Shown: positions 14,830 to 24,235, counted from the first letter of the stretch. The stretch: 64,000 nt of DNA from Algibacter sp. L3A6 (GCF_009796825.1 NZ_CP047030.1:4554331-4618330), one strand, 5' to 3'. Notes: generated from the sequence alone by a model not told the origin. Program-made: numbers and translations.

Positions 14830-16935
14830 ATGAGCATACTTACAAAAAAATTTAAACACGTAGATTATTTATGGGATGATGCTAAAGCTTCTGCTTTAGG
14901 AGACGACCAAGTAGCCTTATTTCTATATCGGTCTAATATTTTAGGAGCCGACCTAAGAATTACAAATTACGGTGGTGGTAACACTAGCTGTAAAACCATG
15001 GAAAAAGACCCATTAACAAATGAAGAGGTTGAAGTAATGTGGGTAAAAGGTTCTGGTGGCGATATTGGAACTTTAACACGCTCAGGAATTGCAGGTTTAT
15101 ATACCGAAAGATTACGCGATTTAAAAAATGTTTACGGCGGTTTAGAAGATGAAGATAGAATGGTGGGGTTATTTAACCACTGTATCTACGATTTAGATAG
15201 TAAAGCTCCATCTATTGATACGCCGCTTCACGGTTTATTACCATTTGCTCATATTGATCACTTACACCCAGATGCACTTATTGCTGTTGCCGCGGCTCAG
15301 GATAGTGAAAAAGTTACCAAAGAAATTTGGGGAGACACTATGGGTTGGGTGCCATGGCAAAAACCAGGATTCGATTTAGGGTTACAGTTAGAAAAATGCT
15401 TAGCCGATAATCCTGGAATTAGAGGTATTGTTTTAGGTTCTCATGGTTTATTTACTTGGGGAGACACATCATACAAATCTTATATCAATAGTTTAGAAGT
15501 TATCGAAATGGCTTCGGAATATATTGAGAAGAAAATGGAAGAAAAAGGTTCTATTTTTGGAGGTCAAAAAGTAGAAAGCTTACCAAAAGAAGAACGTTTT
15601 GAAAAAGCAGTGCAAATCATGCCTTTATTAAGAGGTTTATGCGCTTCGGAAAATAGAATGATTGGACATTTCTCTGATAACGATGTGGTTATGGAGTACA
15701 TAAACAGTAACGATTTGGAACGCTTGGCACCTATGGGAACCTCTTGTCCAGATCACTTTTTAAGAACCAAAATTCAGCCTTTAGTATTAAAATTAGATAA
15801 AAACGAAGATTTATCTGATGTTGATGCCATTTTAAAGAAATTAGAACCTGCTTTTGAAGCTTACAGACAAGAATATGTAGATTACTATAATACTTGTAAA
15901 AAAGATAATAGTCCTGCCATTCGTGATGCAAACCCAGTAATTATTATTTATCCTGGTGTTGGTATGTTTAGTTTTGCAAAAAATAAGCAAACTACACGTG
16001 TTGCTAGTGAGTTTTATATAAATGCTATTAACGTAATGCGTGGTGCAGAAGCTATTACAGCTTATACATCTTTACCAAGACAAGAAGCTTTTGATATTGA
16101 ATATTGGTTGCTAGAAGAAGCCAAATTACAACGTATGCCAAAAGAGCAACCTTTATCTAGAAAAGTAGCCTTAGTTACTGGTGCTGGTGGTGGTATTGGC
16201 AAAGCTATTGCAGATAAATTAGCTGCAGAAGGAGCCAATGTTGTACTTACAGATATTAACGAAGAAAGCTTAATTACAGCGCATTCTACATACAAAAGAG
16301 ATGCATCGACTTATGCTATTTGCGATGTAACTAATACAGAATCTATTGCATCTGCTTACAAAAAAGCAGTTATTGAGTTTGGTGGTGTAGATATCGTGGT
16401 GCATAGCGCCGGTTTAGCAATTTCTAAAGCTTTAGAAGATACAACAGATAAAGATTGGAACATTCTACAAAACGTTTTAGTGAAAGGTCAATTCGACCTA
16501 GCACAACAAGCTACTGAGATAATGCGTAAACAAGCCCTTGGTGGAGATTACATTGCTATTGCAAGTAAAAACGGTTTAGTTGCTGGCCCAAATAATGTAG
16601 CATATGGTACTGCAAAAGCAGCACAACAACACATGGTGCGTTTATTAGCTGCCGAATTAGGAAAAGATAAAATTAGAGTAAACACCGTAAACCCAGATGG
16701 TGTTATTGTGGGTAGTAAAATTTGGGAAGGTGCTTGGGCCGCAGGTCGAGCTAAAGCCAATGGTATTACTGTAGAGGAGCTTCCTGCTTTTTATGCAAAA
16801 AGAAATTTATTAAATGAAATAATAACTCCCGCAGACATTGCTAACGGTGTATTCTCTTTAGTTGCAATACTTGATAAATCTACAGGAAATATTATAAACG
16901 TTGACGGAGGCATGGCTAATGCTTTTGTAAGATAA
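14830..16935 (+). CDS. rhaEW: Bifunctional rhamnulose-1-phosphate aldolase/short-chain dehydrogenase
   Basis: About 701 residues in two fused enzymes. The N-terminal part (to about 430) is a class II aldolase-like domain: TNYGGGNTS binds phosphate, and HIDHLHPDALI with GSHGLFTWGD supplies metal-binding His. The C-terminal part is a short-chain dehydrogenase with VTGAGGGIGKA (near 445) and catalytic YGTAK. The family cleaves L-rhamnulose-1-phosphate to dihydroxyacetone phosphate and L-lactaldehyde, then oxidises lactaldehyde to lactate; it has been called RhaEW. It is followed by isomerase, kinase and permease genes. ATG 14830 is preferred over TTG 14803, which lies inside the likely promoter box. 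Confidence 0.92.
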   Translation: MSILTKKFKHVDYLWDDAKASALGDDQVALFLYRSNILGADLRITNYGGGNTSCKTMEKDPLTNEEVEVMWVKGSGGDIGTLTRSGIAGLYTERLRDLKNVYGGLEDEDRMVGLFNHCIYDLDSKAPSIDTPLHGLLPFAHIDHLHPDALIAVAAAQDSEKVTKEIWGDTMGWVPWQKPGFDLGLQLEKCLADNPGIRGIVLGSHGLFTWGDTSYKSYINSLEVIEMASEYIEKKMEEKGSIFGGQKVESLPKEERFEKAVQIMPLLRGLCASENRMIGHFSDNDVVMEYINSNDLERLAPMGTSCPDHFLRTKIQPLVLKLDKNEDLSDVDAILKKLEPAFEAYRQEYVDYYNTCKKDNSPAIRDANPVIIIYPGVGMFSFAKNKQTTRVASEFYINAINVMRGAEAITAYTSLPRQEAFDIEYWLLEEAKLQRMPKEQPLSRKVALVTGAGGGIGKAIADKLAAEGANVVLTDINEESLITAHSTYKRDASTYAICDVTNTESIASAYKKAVIEFGGVDIVVHSAGLAISKALEDTTDKDWNILQNVLVKGQFDLAQQATEIMRKQALGGDYIAIASKNGLVAGPNNVAYGTAKAAQQHMVRLLAAELGKDKIRVNTVNPDGVIVGSKIWEGAWAAGRAKANGITVEELPAFYAKRNLLNEIITPADIANGVFSLVAILDKSTGNIINVDGGMANAFVR

Positions 16936-16961
16936 AAACTATTTGAGTTAGTTTTAGTGTT

Positions 16962-17000
16962 AGCTTCCATAGCATATTAAATTATATATGGAAGCTTTTT
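16962..17000 (+). terminator. Terminator-like hairpin inside the rhamnose cluster
   Basis: AGCTTCCATA (16962-16971) pairs perfectly with TATGGAAGCT (16987-16996), with a 15-base loop and a run of T after the stem. It sits 27 bases after the aldolase/dehydrogenase stop and before rhaI, so it may reduce read-through into downstream genes or stabilise the upstream message end. Confidence 0.6.
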
Positions 17001-17090
17001 AAACAGCACCACTTTAAACACTGCCCCTATTAAACTAACTAAAATATAAATACTTCCAATGACCACAACTAAACCAAAGAAATAAGAATT

Positions 17091-18371
17091 ATGAAAATAG
17101 AACAAAATCATATTCAAGACACCAACAAAAAAGACTTAACATCGCACCAAGAGCATTTCGATTTTTTATCGAATAGCTTAACAAAAAAAGGTGTAGATGT
17201 CAATAAAATTATATCAAAACTACAAGACTTTCAGGTTGCTATCCCTAGTTGGGCATTAGGAGCTGGAGGAACTCGTTTCGGACGTTTTTCATTCTATGGA
17301 GAGCCTTCTAGCTTAGAACAAAAAATTCAAGATGTAGGTGTTTTACATACACTTACACAAACTGCTGGAGCGGTATCATTACATATTCCTTGGGATATTC
17401 CTCAAGATTATAATGCGATAAAAGAAATAGCGTCAGGGTTAGATATTAAATTCGATGCTGTTAATTCTAATACCTTTCAAGATCAAGCAAACGCCAAAGA
17501 AAGTTACAAATACGGCTCTCTAAGTAACGTTAGCCAAGCTGTAAGGCAACAAGCTATTCAACATAACTTAGATGTTATAAATATAGGAAACAAATTAGGT
17601 TCAAAAAGTTTAACTGTATGGTTGGCGGACGGCTCTTGCTTTCCAGGACAAACTAACTTTCAAACAGCACTTCAAAATACAGAAAGCAGTTTAAAAGAAA
17701 TTTACAAAGGCCTTCCTACAGATTGGAGTATGCTTATTGAATATAAGCCTTACGAACCTAACTTTTACAGTACGGTAATTCAAGATTGGGGAACCTCATT
17801 CATGCTTGCTAATGCCTGTGGAGAAAAAGCGTTTTCACTTGTCGATTTAGGTCATCACCTACCTAACAGCAATATCGAACAAATTGTATCGATATTAATG
17901 TCGAAAGCAAAACTGGGTGGTTTTCATTTTAATGACAGCAAATATGGAGATGATGATTTAACCGTTGGAAGTATTAAACCTTATGCCCTATTCTTAATTT
18001 TTAATGAATTGGTTTATGGTATGGAAAACAATCCTGAAAATCCAGATTTAGCTTGGATGATTGATGCTAGCCACAACATAAAAGACCCGTTAGAAGATTT
18101 AATTCAATCTCTAGAAGCTATACAAGAAGCTTACGCCAAAGCACTTTTAATAGATCAAAATGAATTAAAACAAGCACAACTAAATCACGATGTGGTAAAA
18201 TGCCAAGAAATTCTACAAAACGCTTATAGAACAGATGTTCGTCCGTTACTAGAAAAAGCAAGACTAGAACGTGGCGGCGCATTAAGCCCTATAAATGCTT
18301 ACCGTGCTTTAGATGTTAGAAATGAACTTATAAAAGAACGTGGTAGAAATACAGTTGCTACAGGACTATAA
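17091..18371 (+). CDS. rhaI: L-rhamnose isomerase, RhaI type
   Basis: A 426-residue TIM-barrel isomerase of the xylose isomerase-like superfamily, converting L-rhamnose to L-rhamnulose in the cytoplasm. The segment IPSWALGAGGTRFGRF near residues 51-66 is typical of the Pseudomonas stutzeri-type RhaI rather than E. coli RhaA. Metal ligands are visible in LIEYKPYEP (Glu), LVDLGHH (Asp, His), FHFNDSKYGDDD and WMIDASHN. It lies 155 bases after the aldolase/dehydrogenase gene and 11 bases before the kinase gene, so the kinase is co-transcribed with it. Confidence 0.93.
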   Translation: MKIEQNHIQDTNKKDLTSHQEHFDFLSNSLTKKGVDVNKIISKLQDFQVAIPSWALGAGGTRFGRFSFYGEPSSLEQKIQDVGVLHTLTQTAGAVSLHIPWDIPQDYNAIKEIASGLDIKFDAVNSNTFQDQANAKESYKYGSLSNVSQAVRQQAIQHNLDVINIGNKLGSKSLTVWLADGSCFPGQTNFQTALQNTESSLKEIYKGLPTDWSMLIEYKPYEPNFYSTVIQDWGTSFMLANACGEKAFSLVDLGHHLPNSNIEQIVSILMSKAKLGGFHFNDSKYGDDDLTVGSIKPYALFLIFNELVYGMENNPENPDLAWMIDASHNIKDPLEDLIQSLEAIQEAYAKALLIDQNELKQAQLNHDVVKCQEILQNAYRTDVRPLLEKARLERGGALSPINAYRALDVRNELIKERGRNTVATGL

Positions 18372-18382
18372 TTTATTTTAAA

Positions 18383-19753
18383 ATGATAAATGTAACTGCC
18401 GTATTCGACATAGGAAAAACCAATAAAAAATTCTTTCTTTTTGATAGTGATTACAAAGAAGTTTATAAGGAATACATAAGCTTTGATGAAATTCAAGATG
18501 AAGATGGACATCCTACCGAGAACCTAAAAGCGCTTCAAGAATGGCTAAAAAAAGTGTTTCAAAACATTCTTGAAGCTTCAGAATATAATATTCAAGCTAT
18601 AAATTTTTCAACTTATGGTGCCAGCTTTGTGCACCTAGATGAAAATGGTGAAGTGCTTACTCCACTATATAATTACACCAAGCAAATTGACAAAAGTATT
18701 GTTAACGAATTTGTTGAAAAATATGGTCCTAGAGAAGATTTTTTAAAAACAACTGGTTGTTTTGATTTAAGTCTTTTAAATTCTGGTTTACAGCTTTATT
18801 GGATAAAACATACCAAACCCGAAATATTCAAAAAAATAAAATACTCGCTACATTTACCGCAGTATCTCAGTTTTATTTTTACAGGAATAGCCTTAAGCGA
18901 ATACACCAGTATTGGCTGCCACACAGGGCTTTGGGATTACACAAAAAAAGATTATCACAGTTGGGTTTACAAAGAAGAACTTCATAAAATTTTACCAATT
19001 ATTGTTTCTACAGAAACGAGTATTAACATGAATTACAACGGGAAACGTATTAAAATTGGTGTGGGTATTCACGATAGTTCGTCGGCTTTATTGCCTTATG
19101 TGCGTAGTGTAAAAAAGAAGTTTGTATTAGTATCCACAGGAACTTGGAGCATTACTTTAAACCCATTTACAGATCATCCTATTGTTGAAGATTCCGATGC
19201 TGAAGACTCTATTAATTACATGCGAATCAATGGAAAACCAGTAAAAGCAACACGTTTATTTTTAGGTAACGAGTATAAAATTCAAATAGAAAAACTTAGT
19301 AAACGGTTTGGTGTGGATGAAGATTATCATCGTCATGTAAAGTTTGACTATGATATCTATTCTGAAATATTACACGATTTTAAACACATGTTTACATGGG
19401 AAGGGTTAATTGATCAAGATATGCCAAAGGAAACTCATATAACCTACGATAAGTTTGAATATGCCTATCATCAATTAATGACGGAACTTGTTCTGCTTCA
19501 AATAAAAAGTATAAAAGATGTTATTGGTAATGATGATGTTAAACGCCTTTATATTGATGGAGGTTTTAGTGATAACGACCTTTTTGTAAAATTACTATCA
19601 CATTATTGTAGAGACATGAAGTTACGTACCACCGATTCGTCTTTAGGGTCTGCATTAGGTGCAGCCATTTCTATTTCAGATAAAAAATTAAATTCTAAAT
19701 TTTTGCGTAAAAATTACTCACTAAAAAAACATGTACCCTTTATAATTAAATAG
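18383..19753 (+). CDS. FGGY-family carbohydrate kinase, probable rhamnulokinase
   Basis: A 456-residue sugar kinase of the FGGY fold: phosphate-binding FDIGKTNKKFFLF near residue 8, a second ATPase motif VLVSTGTWSIT near residue 250 and an adenosine motif LYIDGGFSDN near residue 390. Its place between rhaI and the permease gene, 11 bases after rhaI, makes L-rhamnulose the expected substrate, yielding rhamnulose-1-phosphate for the fused aldolase. It is divergent from E. coli RhaB and L-fuculokinase, so substrate assignment is by context. An ATG at 18383 fits the N-terminal beta strand. Confidence 0.85.
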   Translation: MINVTAVFDIGKTNKKFFLFDSDYKEVYKEYISFDEIQDEDGHPTENLKALQEWLKKVFQNILEASEYNIQAINFSTYGASFVHLDENGEVLTPLYNYTKQIDKSIVNEFVEKYGPREDFLKTTGCFDLSLLNSGLQLYWIKHTKPEIFKKIKYSLHLPQYLSFIFTGIALSEYTSIGCHTGLWDYTKKDYHSWVYKEELHKILPIIVSTETSINMNYNGKRIKIGVGIHDSSSALLPYVRSVKKKFVLVSTGTWSITLNPFTDHPIVEDSDAEDSINYMRINGKPVKATRLFLGNEYKIQIEKLSKRFGVDEDYHRHVKFDYDIYSEILHDFKHMFTWEGLIDQDMPKETHITYDKFEYAYHQLMTELVLLQIKSIKDVIGNDDVKRLYIDGGFSDNDLFVKLLSHYCRDMKLRTTDSSLGSALGAAISISDKKLNSKFLRKNYSLKKHVPFIIK

Positions 19754-19803
19754 CACATACTAAATTACTAGACGGAACTAACCACTCTATAAACCTAAAC
19801 TAA

Positions 19804-21219
19804 ATGAGCCAAATAAGTATAGAACAAGATGCAATTGAAGATATTGCAGGAGGAGAATTTGAAAGAACTCCAGTACCAAAATCCAAATTAAAAGGATGGA
19901 AGAGTTTTATTGGTATGTATGCCGGAGAACATGCTGCCGGAACTGAGTTTATGATTGGCCCCTTGTTTTTAACAGCAGGTGTAAGTGCTTTCGATTTAAT
20001 TATTGGTTTGCTATTAGGAAATCTATTAGCTGTTTTAAGTTGGCGGTTTTTAACTGCAGAAATAGCAATTAAAAACAGATTGACTTTATACTTTCAGTTA
20101 GAAAAAATATGTGGTAAAAAATTAGTTACAGGTTATAACTTAGCTAACGGTATTTTATTCTGCTTTTTAGCAGGGTCTATGATAACGGTATCTGCTACAG
20201 CAGTAGGCATACCGTTTAACATGCCTATGCCAAAACTAACAGACACGATGCCTAACGGTTTTACTTGGATTATTATCGTAATAATTATTGGAGCCGTAAT
20301 ATCTATAATTGCAGCACGTGGTTACGATATGGTTACCAAAGCTGCTAATTTAATGTCGCCAATAATTGTAATCGCTTTTTTAGCTTGTGGCATAGTAGCT
20401 CTTAATCAATTGGGCGTAGCTAGTTTTAGTGATTTTTGGAATATTTGGGGTGAAGGCTCAGAGCCCTTTCCGGGGCAAATAAAATTCACGTTTTGGCATG
20501 TTGTAATTTGGTCTTGGTTTGCTAATGGCGCCATGCATATTGGTATGTCGGATTTATCAGTTTTTAGATTTGCAAAAAAGGCTAAAGCAGGCTGGGCAAC
20601 AGCAGCAGGTATGTACGTAGGTCATTATATGGCATGGATTGCGGCTGCATTATTATATGCCGTTTACTTAAAATCTCCCGAAGCACTAACTTTTTTAAGC
20701 AATGGTGATGCTCCTCCTGTAGCACCAGGGCCTCTAGCTTATAATGCTATAGGTGTTTTCGGTATTATAGCAGTTGTTTTAGCAGGTTGGACCACTGCAA
20801 ACCCAACAATATATAGAGCTGGCTTAGCGTTTCAGGCTATTTTACCAAAACTATCTACAGCAAAGGTTACCCTTTTAGCGGGAGCTATAGCAACTGTAGC
20901 AGGGCTTTTCCCAGCATTTGCCATGAAACTTTTAAGTTTTGTTGCACTTTACGGTTTTATTTTAGCGCCTTTTGGAGCTATTATTGTATTTGAACACTTT
21001 TTTCATAAAAAAGTCGGCATCATTAAAAACTATGCTGAAGTGGCTAACTTATCGTTCAATAAATCGGTGTTTTGGGCTTGGGCTATTAGCTTTGGTGTTT
21101 TCTACTTTATTTCCATTCAGTTTGATGTGTTTTTATCTTTTGTAACACTACCTGCTTGGATTTTATGCGGTGTACTCTTTTTAGTTTTTAGTAAGAAATT
21201 CCAAAAACAGAGTAAATAA
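19804..21219 (+). CDS. NCS1-like (cytosine/purine permease family) transporter, candidate rhamnose importer
   Basis: A 471-residue membrane protein with about 12 hydrophobic segments and a soluble N-terminus of about 35 residues. The features GMYAGEHAAGTEFMIGPLF near residue 39 and AARGYDMVTKAANLMSPII near residue 170 resemble the purine-cytosine permease (NCS1) superfamily, not the L-rhamnose-proton symporter RhaT or the MFS fucose permease. It is the final gene of the cluster, 50 bases after the kinase, and is followed by a terminator. By context it should import L-rhamnose or a related sugar, a substrate unusual for the NCS1 family, whose known members mostly carry nucleobases. Confidence 0.8.
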   Translation: MSQISIEQDAIEDIAGGEFERTPVPKSKLKGWKSFIGMYAGEHAAGTEFMIGPLFLTAGVSAFDLIIGLLLGNLLAVLSWRFLTAEIAIKNRLTLYFQLEKICGKKLVTGYNLANGILFCFLAGSMITVSATAVGIPFNMPMPKLTDTMPNGFTWIIIVIIIGAVISIIAARGYDMVTKAANLMSPIIVIAFLACGIVALNQLGVASFSDFWNIWGEGSEPFPGQIKFTFWHVVIWSWFANGAMHIGMSDLSVFRFAKKAKAGWATAAGMYVGHYMAWIAAALLYAVYLKSPEALTFLSNGDAPPVAPGPLAYNAIGVFGIIAVVLAGWTTANPTIYRAGLAFQAILPKLSTAKVTLLAGAIATVAGLFPAFAMKLLSFVALYGFILAPFGAIIVFEHFFHKKVGIIKNYAEVANLSFNKSVFWAWAISFGVFYFISIQFDVFLSFVTLPAWILCGVLFLVFSKKFQKQSK

Positions 21220-21234
21220 TTAAATTTAAAACAT

Positions 21235-21280
21235 AAAAAACGGGTTGAAAAAATTTATTGCTTTTTCAACCCGTTTTTAT
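21235..21280. terminator. Bidirectional terminator between permease and lipoprotein genes
   Basis: AACGGGTTGAAAAA (21239-21252) pairs with TTTTTCAACCCGTT (21262-21275), with A-rich and T-rich flanks on both sides. It can end the rhamnose cluster on the plus strand and the convergent lipoprotein gene on the minus strand. Confidence 0.85.
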
Positions 21281-21314
21281 TTTATCTTATTACTAAGTGA
21301 AATGATAATAATCT

Positions 21315-21836
21315 CTAAATTCCTTCAATATGTATTATTCTAATACCATTAAAACAATCGTCTGTGCAATTATCTGGAGTATAACCACAAACTGATATTA
21401 ATCCTTTATTCTCTGTTTCAAAGTAAGTTTTAGCATTTTTTCTTTTAACCAACCATTCATTTTCAGCTTTATTGTAGATAGCATCTAAGGTTAAAGCCTG
21501 AGCTCCTGAGGTATGACTTCCAACTTCTACTCCATTTTCTATCCACTCTAATTCCTCTTCAGATAAATTAACATCTAAACCTTCTGGTATAAAATATTTA
21601 AAATGTCTTTGAGTAACCTCACCATTAATTACTGTTATTGTCGTTTCATTAGACCATCCCACCCAAGAACCATTTTGTACAGTATATGTGTATGAGTTAT
21701 TAGTCTCTATTTTGAAAGTATCTAAAGCTTCAAGACTATTTTCAAAACTGTTTTGATAAGATATGTCGTCCGATTCGCAAGACAGACATAAACTTCCAAT
21801 AAAAACTAAGGCAATAAGGTAAATTTTGTATTTCAT
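21315..21836 (-). CDS. Hypothetical lipoprotein (DUF6174-like)
   Basis: About 173 residues from the ATG at 21836, with a lipoprotein signal MKYKIYLIALVFIGSLCLSC and mature Cys near residue 20; the frame reaches 9 codons further upstream, which would spoil the signal. The mature part contains TYTVQNGSWVGWSNETTITVINGEVTQR-like strands and a SGAQALTLDAIYNKAENEW segment, resembling small periplasmic DUF6174-type proteins. Function unknown. It lies between the rhamnose cluster and the GH88 gene, but terminators on both sides make it its own unit. Confidence 0.65.
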   Translation of the reverse strand: MKYKIYLIALVFIGSLCLSCESDDISYQNSFENSLEALDTFKIETNNSYTYTVQNGSWVGWSNETTITVINGEVTQRHFKYFIPEGLDVNLSEEELEWIENGVEVGSHTSGAQALTLDAIYNKAENEWLVKRKNAKTYFETENKGLISVCGYTPDNCTDDCFNGIRIIHIEGI

Positions 21837-21954
21837 AATCTTGAGCTTTTCCCGAAGATGCAACTATTAGCAATTGGTTGCGTGATATCGAAGGTAGTAT
21901 TTTCAATAATGAAAAAAGAAAAGTCTTTTGTTTCAAGAAAATAATTGAAGACAT

Positions 21955-21998
21955 AAAAAAGAGGTTATCATTTCTTATAAAATAATAACCTCTTTTGT
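21955..21998 (-). terminator. Terminator of the GH88 gene
   Basis: A 12-bp perfect stem, AAAAGAGGTTAT (21957-21968) with ATAACCTCTTTT (21985-21996), followed on the minus strand by a T run. It lies 4 bases beyond the GH88 stop codon. Confidence 0.8.
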
Positions 21999-22001
21999 AA
22001 T

Positions 22002-23237
22002 TTATATTTTGTGCAAAGCTGCTAAAACAGGAATACCTTCGTTCAGTTTTTTAAGTCTTAATAAGGCTTCAACGTAATAGTAATCGGCATAAACAATTGA
22101 ATAATCAATCTCTGATCCTGCCGGTGCATGACCTGTAGAATGCAATAAACATGCGGTATTTATATCTTTACTTTGGTAGTTTTTAGAAAGTTCTATTAAC
22201 ATACCTTCGCCTTTGTTTCTATATTCTTTAGCTAAATTTTCATCTTTAGTAAGCGTTGATAGCTCTAACAACGCAGAAGCTACTACAGCGGCCGCAGAAG
22301 CGTCTCTAGTGGTATTTGGAATATCTGGAGCATCAAAGTCCCAATATGGTATTAAATCTTCTGGTAAACGATCTAAATACACCTGAGTTACTTTTTGTGC
22401 AAAATCTAAATATTTAGGATCTTTAGTTTCTCTATAAACCATAGTATAACCATAAATAGCCCACGATTGTCCACGTGCCCACATACTACTATCGCTATAA
22501 CCTTGGTGTGTTACACCTTTAATTTTTTCTCCTGTATCTTTATCATAAACAACCACGTGGTATGATGTATAATCTGGTCTAAAATGATTTTCCATAGTAA
22601 CATCGGCATGGCTAACAGCCATATCATACAATGCTCTATTATCGCCATTTTTAGATGCCCAAAACAACAACTCTAAATTGATCATGTTGTCCATAATAGT
22701 GTTGTGCTGTGGCCATTCCATATTTGGCACATCTCTAGGCCAAGATAAAATAGTACCAACATTAGGATTAAATAATGTGGCTAAAGTATCGGCTGTTTTT
22801 AAAATAACATCTTTATAATCTGGATTTTTAGTTAAGCGGTAACCATTTCCAAAACTATTATAGACCTGAAAACCTAAATCGTGATCTAAGGCAGGAGTTA
22901 CAGATAATGGTCTAAGATATTCTGTGAATTTATCGGCAGATGCTTCCCATGCTTGTTCATTATTAAACTCATATAAATACCAAAGTTCACCTGGCCAAAA
23001 GCCACTAGTCCAATCTTTATAATCTACATAACGCCACTCTTTACTGTCTGGAGCTATATTTCTAGGAATATCTCCTTCGGCTGGAACTAATTTTAAAGCA
23101 TTAGCAGTTTGCTCAACACAATACGCTAATTGCGCATCAACATCAAAACTTGCTTCTACTGCAACTTCACTTTTCTTTTTACCACAGTTTACCATTAGGA
23201 GTGTTACAACAAATGCGCCTAAAATTTGTAATTTCAT
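22002..23237 (-). CDS. GH88 unsaturated glucuronyl hydrolase, lipoprotein
   Basis: About 411 residues. The start MKLQILGAFVVTLLMVNCGKKK at 23237 gives a lipoprotein signal with Cys near residue 18, placing the enzyme in the periplasm or on an outer membrane face; an ATG 3 codons upstream is equally possible. The fold is a six-hairpin barrel. The two catalytic Asp of the family are in LDHDLGF (about 120) and TIMDNMINL (about 183). GH88 enzymes remove the 4,5-unsaturated uronic acid left by polysaccharide lyases. With rhamnose genes next door, ulvan (uronate-rhamnose sulfate) is the likely source polymer, by inference. Confidence 0.93.
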   Translation of the reverse strand: MKLQILGAFVVTLLMVNCGKKKSEVAVEASFDVDAQLAYCVEQTANALKLVPAEGDIPRNIAPDSKEWRYVDYKDWTSGFWPGELWYLYEFNNEQAWEASADKFTEYLRPLSVTPALDHDLGFQVYNSFGNGYRLTKNPDYKDVILKTADTLATLFNPNVGTILSWPRDVPNMEWPQHNTIMDNMINLELLFWASKNGDNRALYDMAVSHADVTMENHFRPDYTSYHVVVYDKDTGEKIKGVTHQGYSDSSMWARGQSWAIYGYTMVYRETKDPKYLDFAQKVTQVYLDRLPEDLIPYWDFDAPDIPNTTRDASAAAVVASALLELSTLTKDENLAKEYRNKGEGMLIELSKNYQSKDINTACLLHSTGHAPAGSEIDYSIVYADYYYVEALLRLKKLNEGIPVLAALHKI

Positions 23238-23740
23238 ATGCCTCATATTTAATATCTATAATCTTTTCTAATTCTATTTCTTAGGTTTGAGTAATTGAAT
23301 TATGAGTATTAAATCATAATTACAAATCGCTTCCTTATTGAATTCAATATTAGTGAGAATTAAGATTTAACATCATAAATTATAGCGCAATTAGTATAAA
23401 TTATGGTCATATTTTGACCGAAAGTGCCGTAAAGCCTACAAATTTCAAAATACTCGTAAAAAAACCTATTATTTTTTAATAACTTAAGTTGAGTTATAAT
23501 TAAACAAAATAATAAGAATAAACAGGAAGATTTAAGATGTCTAAATAGACGAAAACATGTTCAATATGCAATGTGTTTAATTTGAATTTTATACACAAAA
23601 AAAATCCCCTGATTTTCATCAGAGGATTTTTATACTTTAAACTAGATAACAACACTTCAAATTGTTATTAACTTACCTGTTTAACTCATTATGGCTATTA
23701 ATTAGTAAATAAATAGGTATGCTCTAGTAACGTAGTTACT
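23238..23740. other. Intergenic region between GH88 and CAP-domain genes
   Basis: About 500 very AT-rich bases with no supported open frame. It includes a terminator-like hairpin (23596-23635) and must contain the GH88 promoter, which I could not pin down with confidence. Confidence 0.5.
23596..23635. terminator. Terminator-like hairpin beyond the CAP-domain gene
   Basis: AAAATCC and CTGAT (23601-23613) pair with ATCAG and GGATTTT (23618-23630) around one mismatch and a TTTC loop, with A/T runs on both sides. It lies about 110 bases downstream of the CAP-domain gene on the minus strand. Confidence 0.6.
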
Positions 23741-24235
23741 TTATTTTTTAATAAAGATATTAGTGTAATACCATCTACCTTCTTCATTTTGTTCTGCTGA
23801 TATATCAAAGTTTGTAAAATCACCTTCAATATTTTTACGGTGTCCATCACTTGCTAACCAAGCTTTCACTAAAGTTTGAGCTGAGCTGTAACCGTAAGCC
23901 ACATTTTCTGAAACCCTTGCAGCTCCCGTATGAGATTTTAAATACTCACTTCTCTTAAAAAAGTTATCGTGAGAGATTTCATTATTTTCTAACATATAAT
24001 CTGTGTGGCTATAAGCTACAGATTTCACAATATTCATATCACTTAAAGTATTTAAACCTTGAGACATTCTATAATCGTTAATTAATTCTAAAGTTTCTAC
24101 CTCAATAGTTTTGGCTTGGATAGTAGTTTCTTCAATTTGAATTTGTTCTGTACCATCATCCACACTTTCAGTAGAACAGGAAAAAGAAAACATAGCTATC
24201 AGAGCTATTAACGGAAATTTTAGAAGTGATTTCAT
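23741..24235 (-). CDS. CAP (SCP/PR-1) domain lipoprotein
   Basis: A 164-residue protein. The signal MKSLLKFPLIALIAMFSFSC ends in a lipidated Cys at residue 20, followed by an acidic linker. From about residue 45 it has the CAP fold: LELINDYRMSQGL, SHTDYMLENNEISHDNFFKRSEYL with the cavity His, VSENVAYGY, and LASDGHRKNIEGDFTNF. Such CAP proteins occur on bacterial surfaces; the activity is not established. A TATCTTTG promoter box lies at 24272-24279. Monocistronic by context. Confidence 0.92.
   Translation of the reverse strand: MKSLLKFPLIALIAMFSFSCSTESVDDGTEQIQIEETTIQAKTIEVETLELINDYRMSQGLNTLSDMNIVKSVAYSHTDYMLENNEISHDNFFKRSEYLKSHTGAARVSENVAYGYSSAQTLVKAWLASDGHRKNIEGDFTNFDISAEQNEEGRWYYTNIFIKK

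Noticed and set aside
22002..23237. GH105 rhamnogalacturonyl hydrolase as an alternative
   Set aside because: The active-site context LDHDLGF and IMDNMINL fits GH88 unsaturated glucuronyl hydrolases better, though the two families share a fold.
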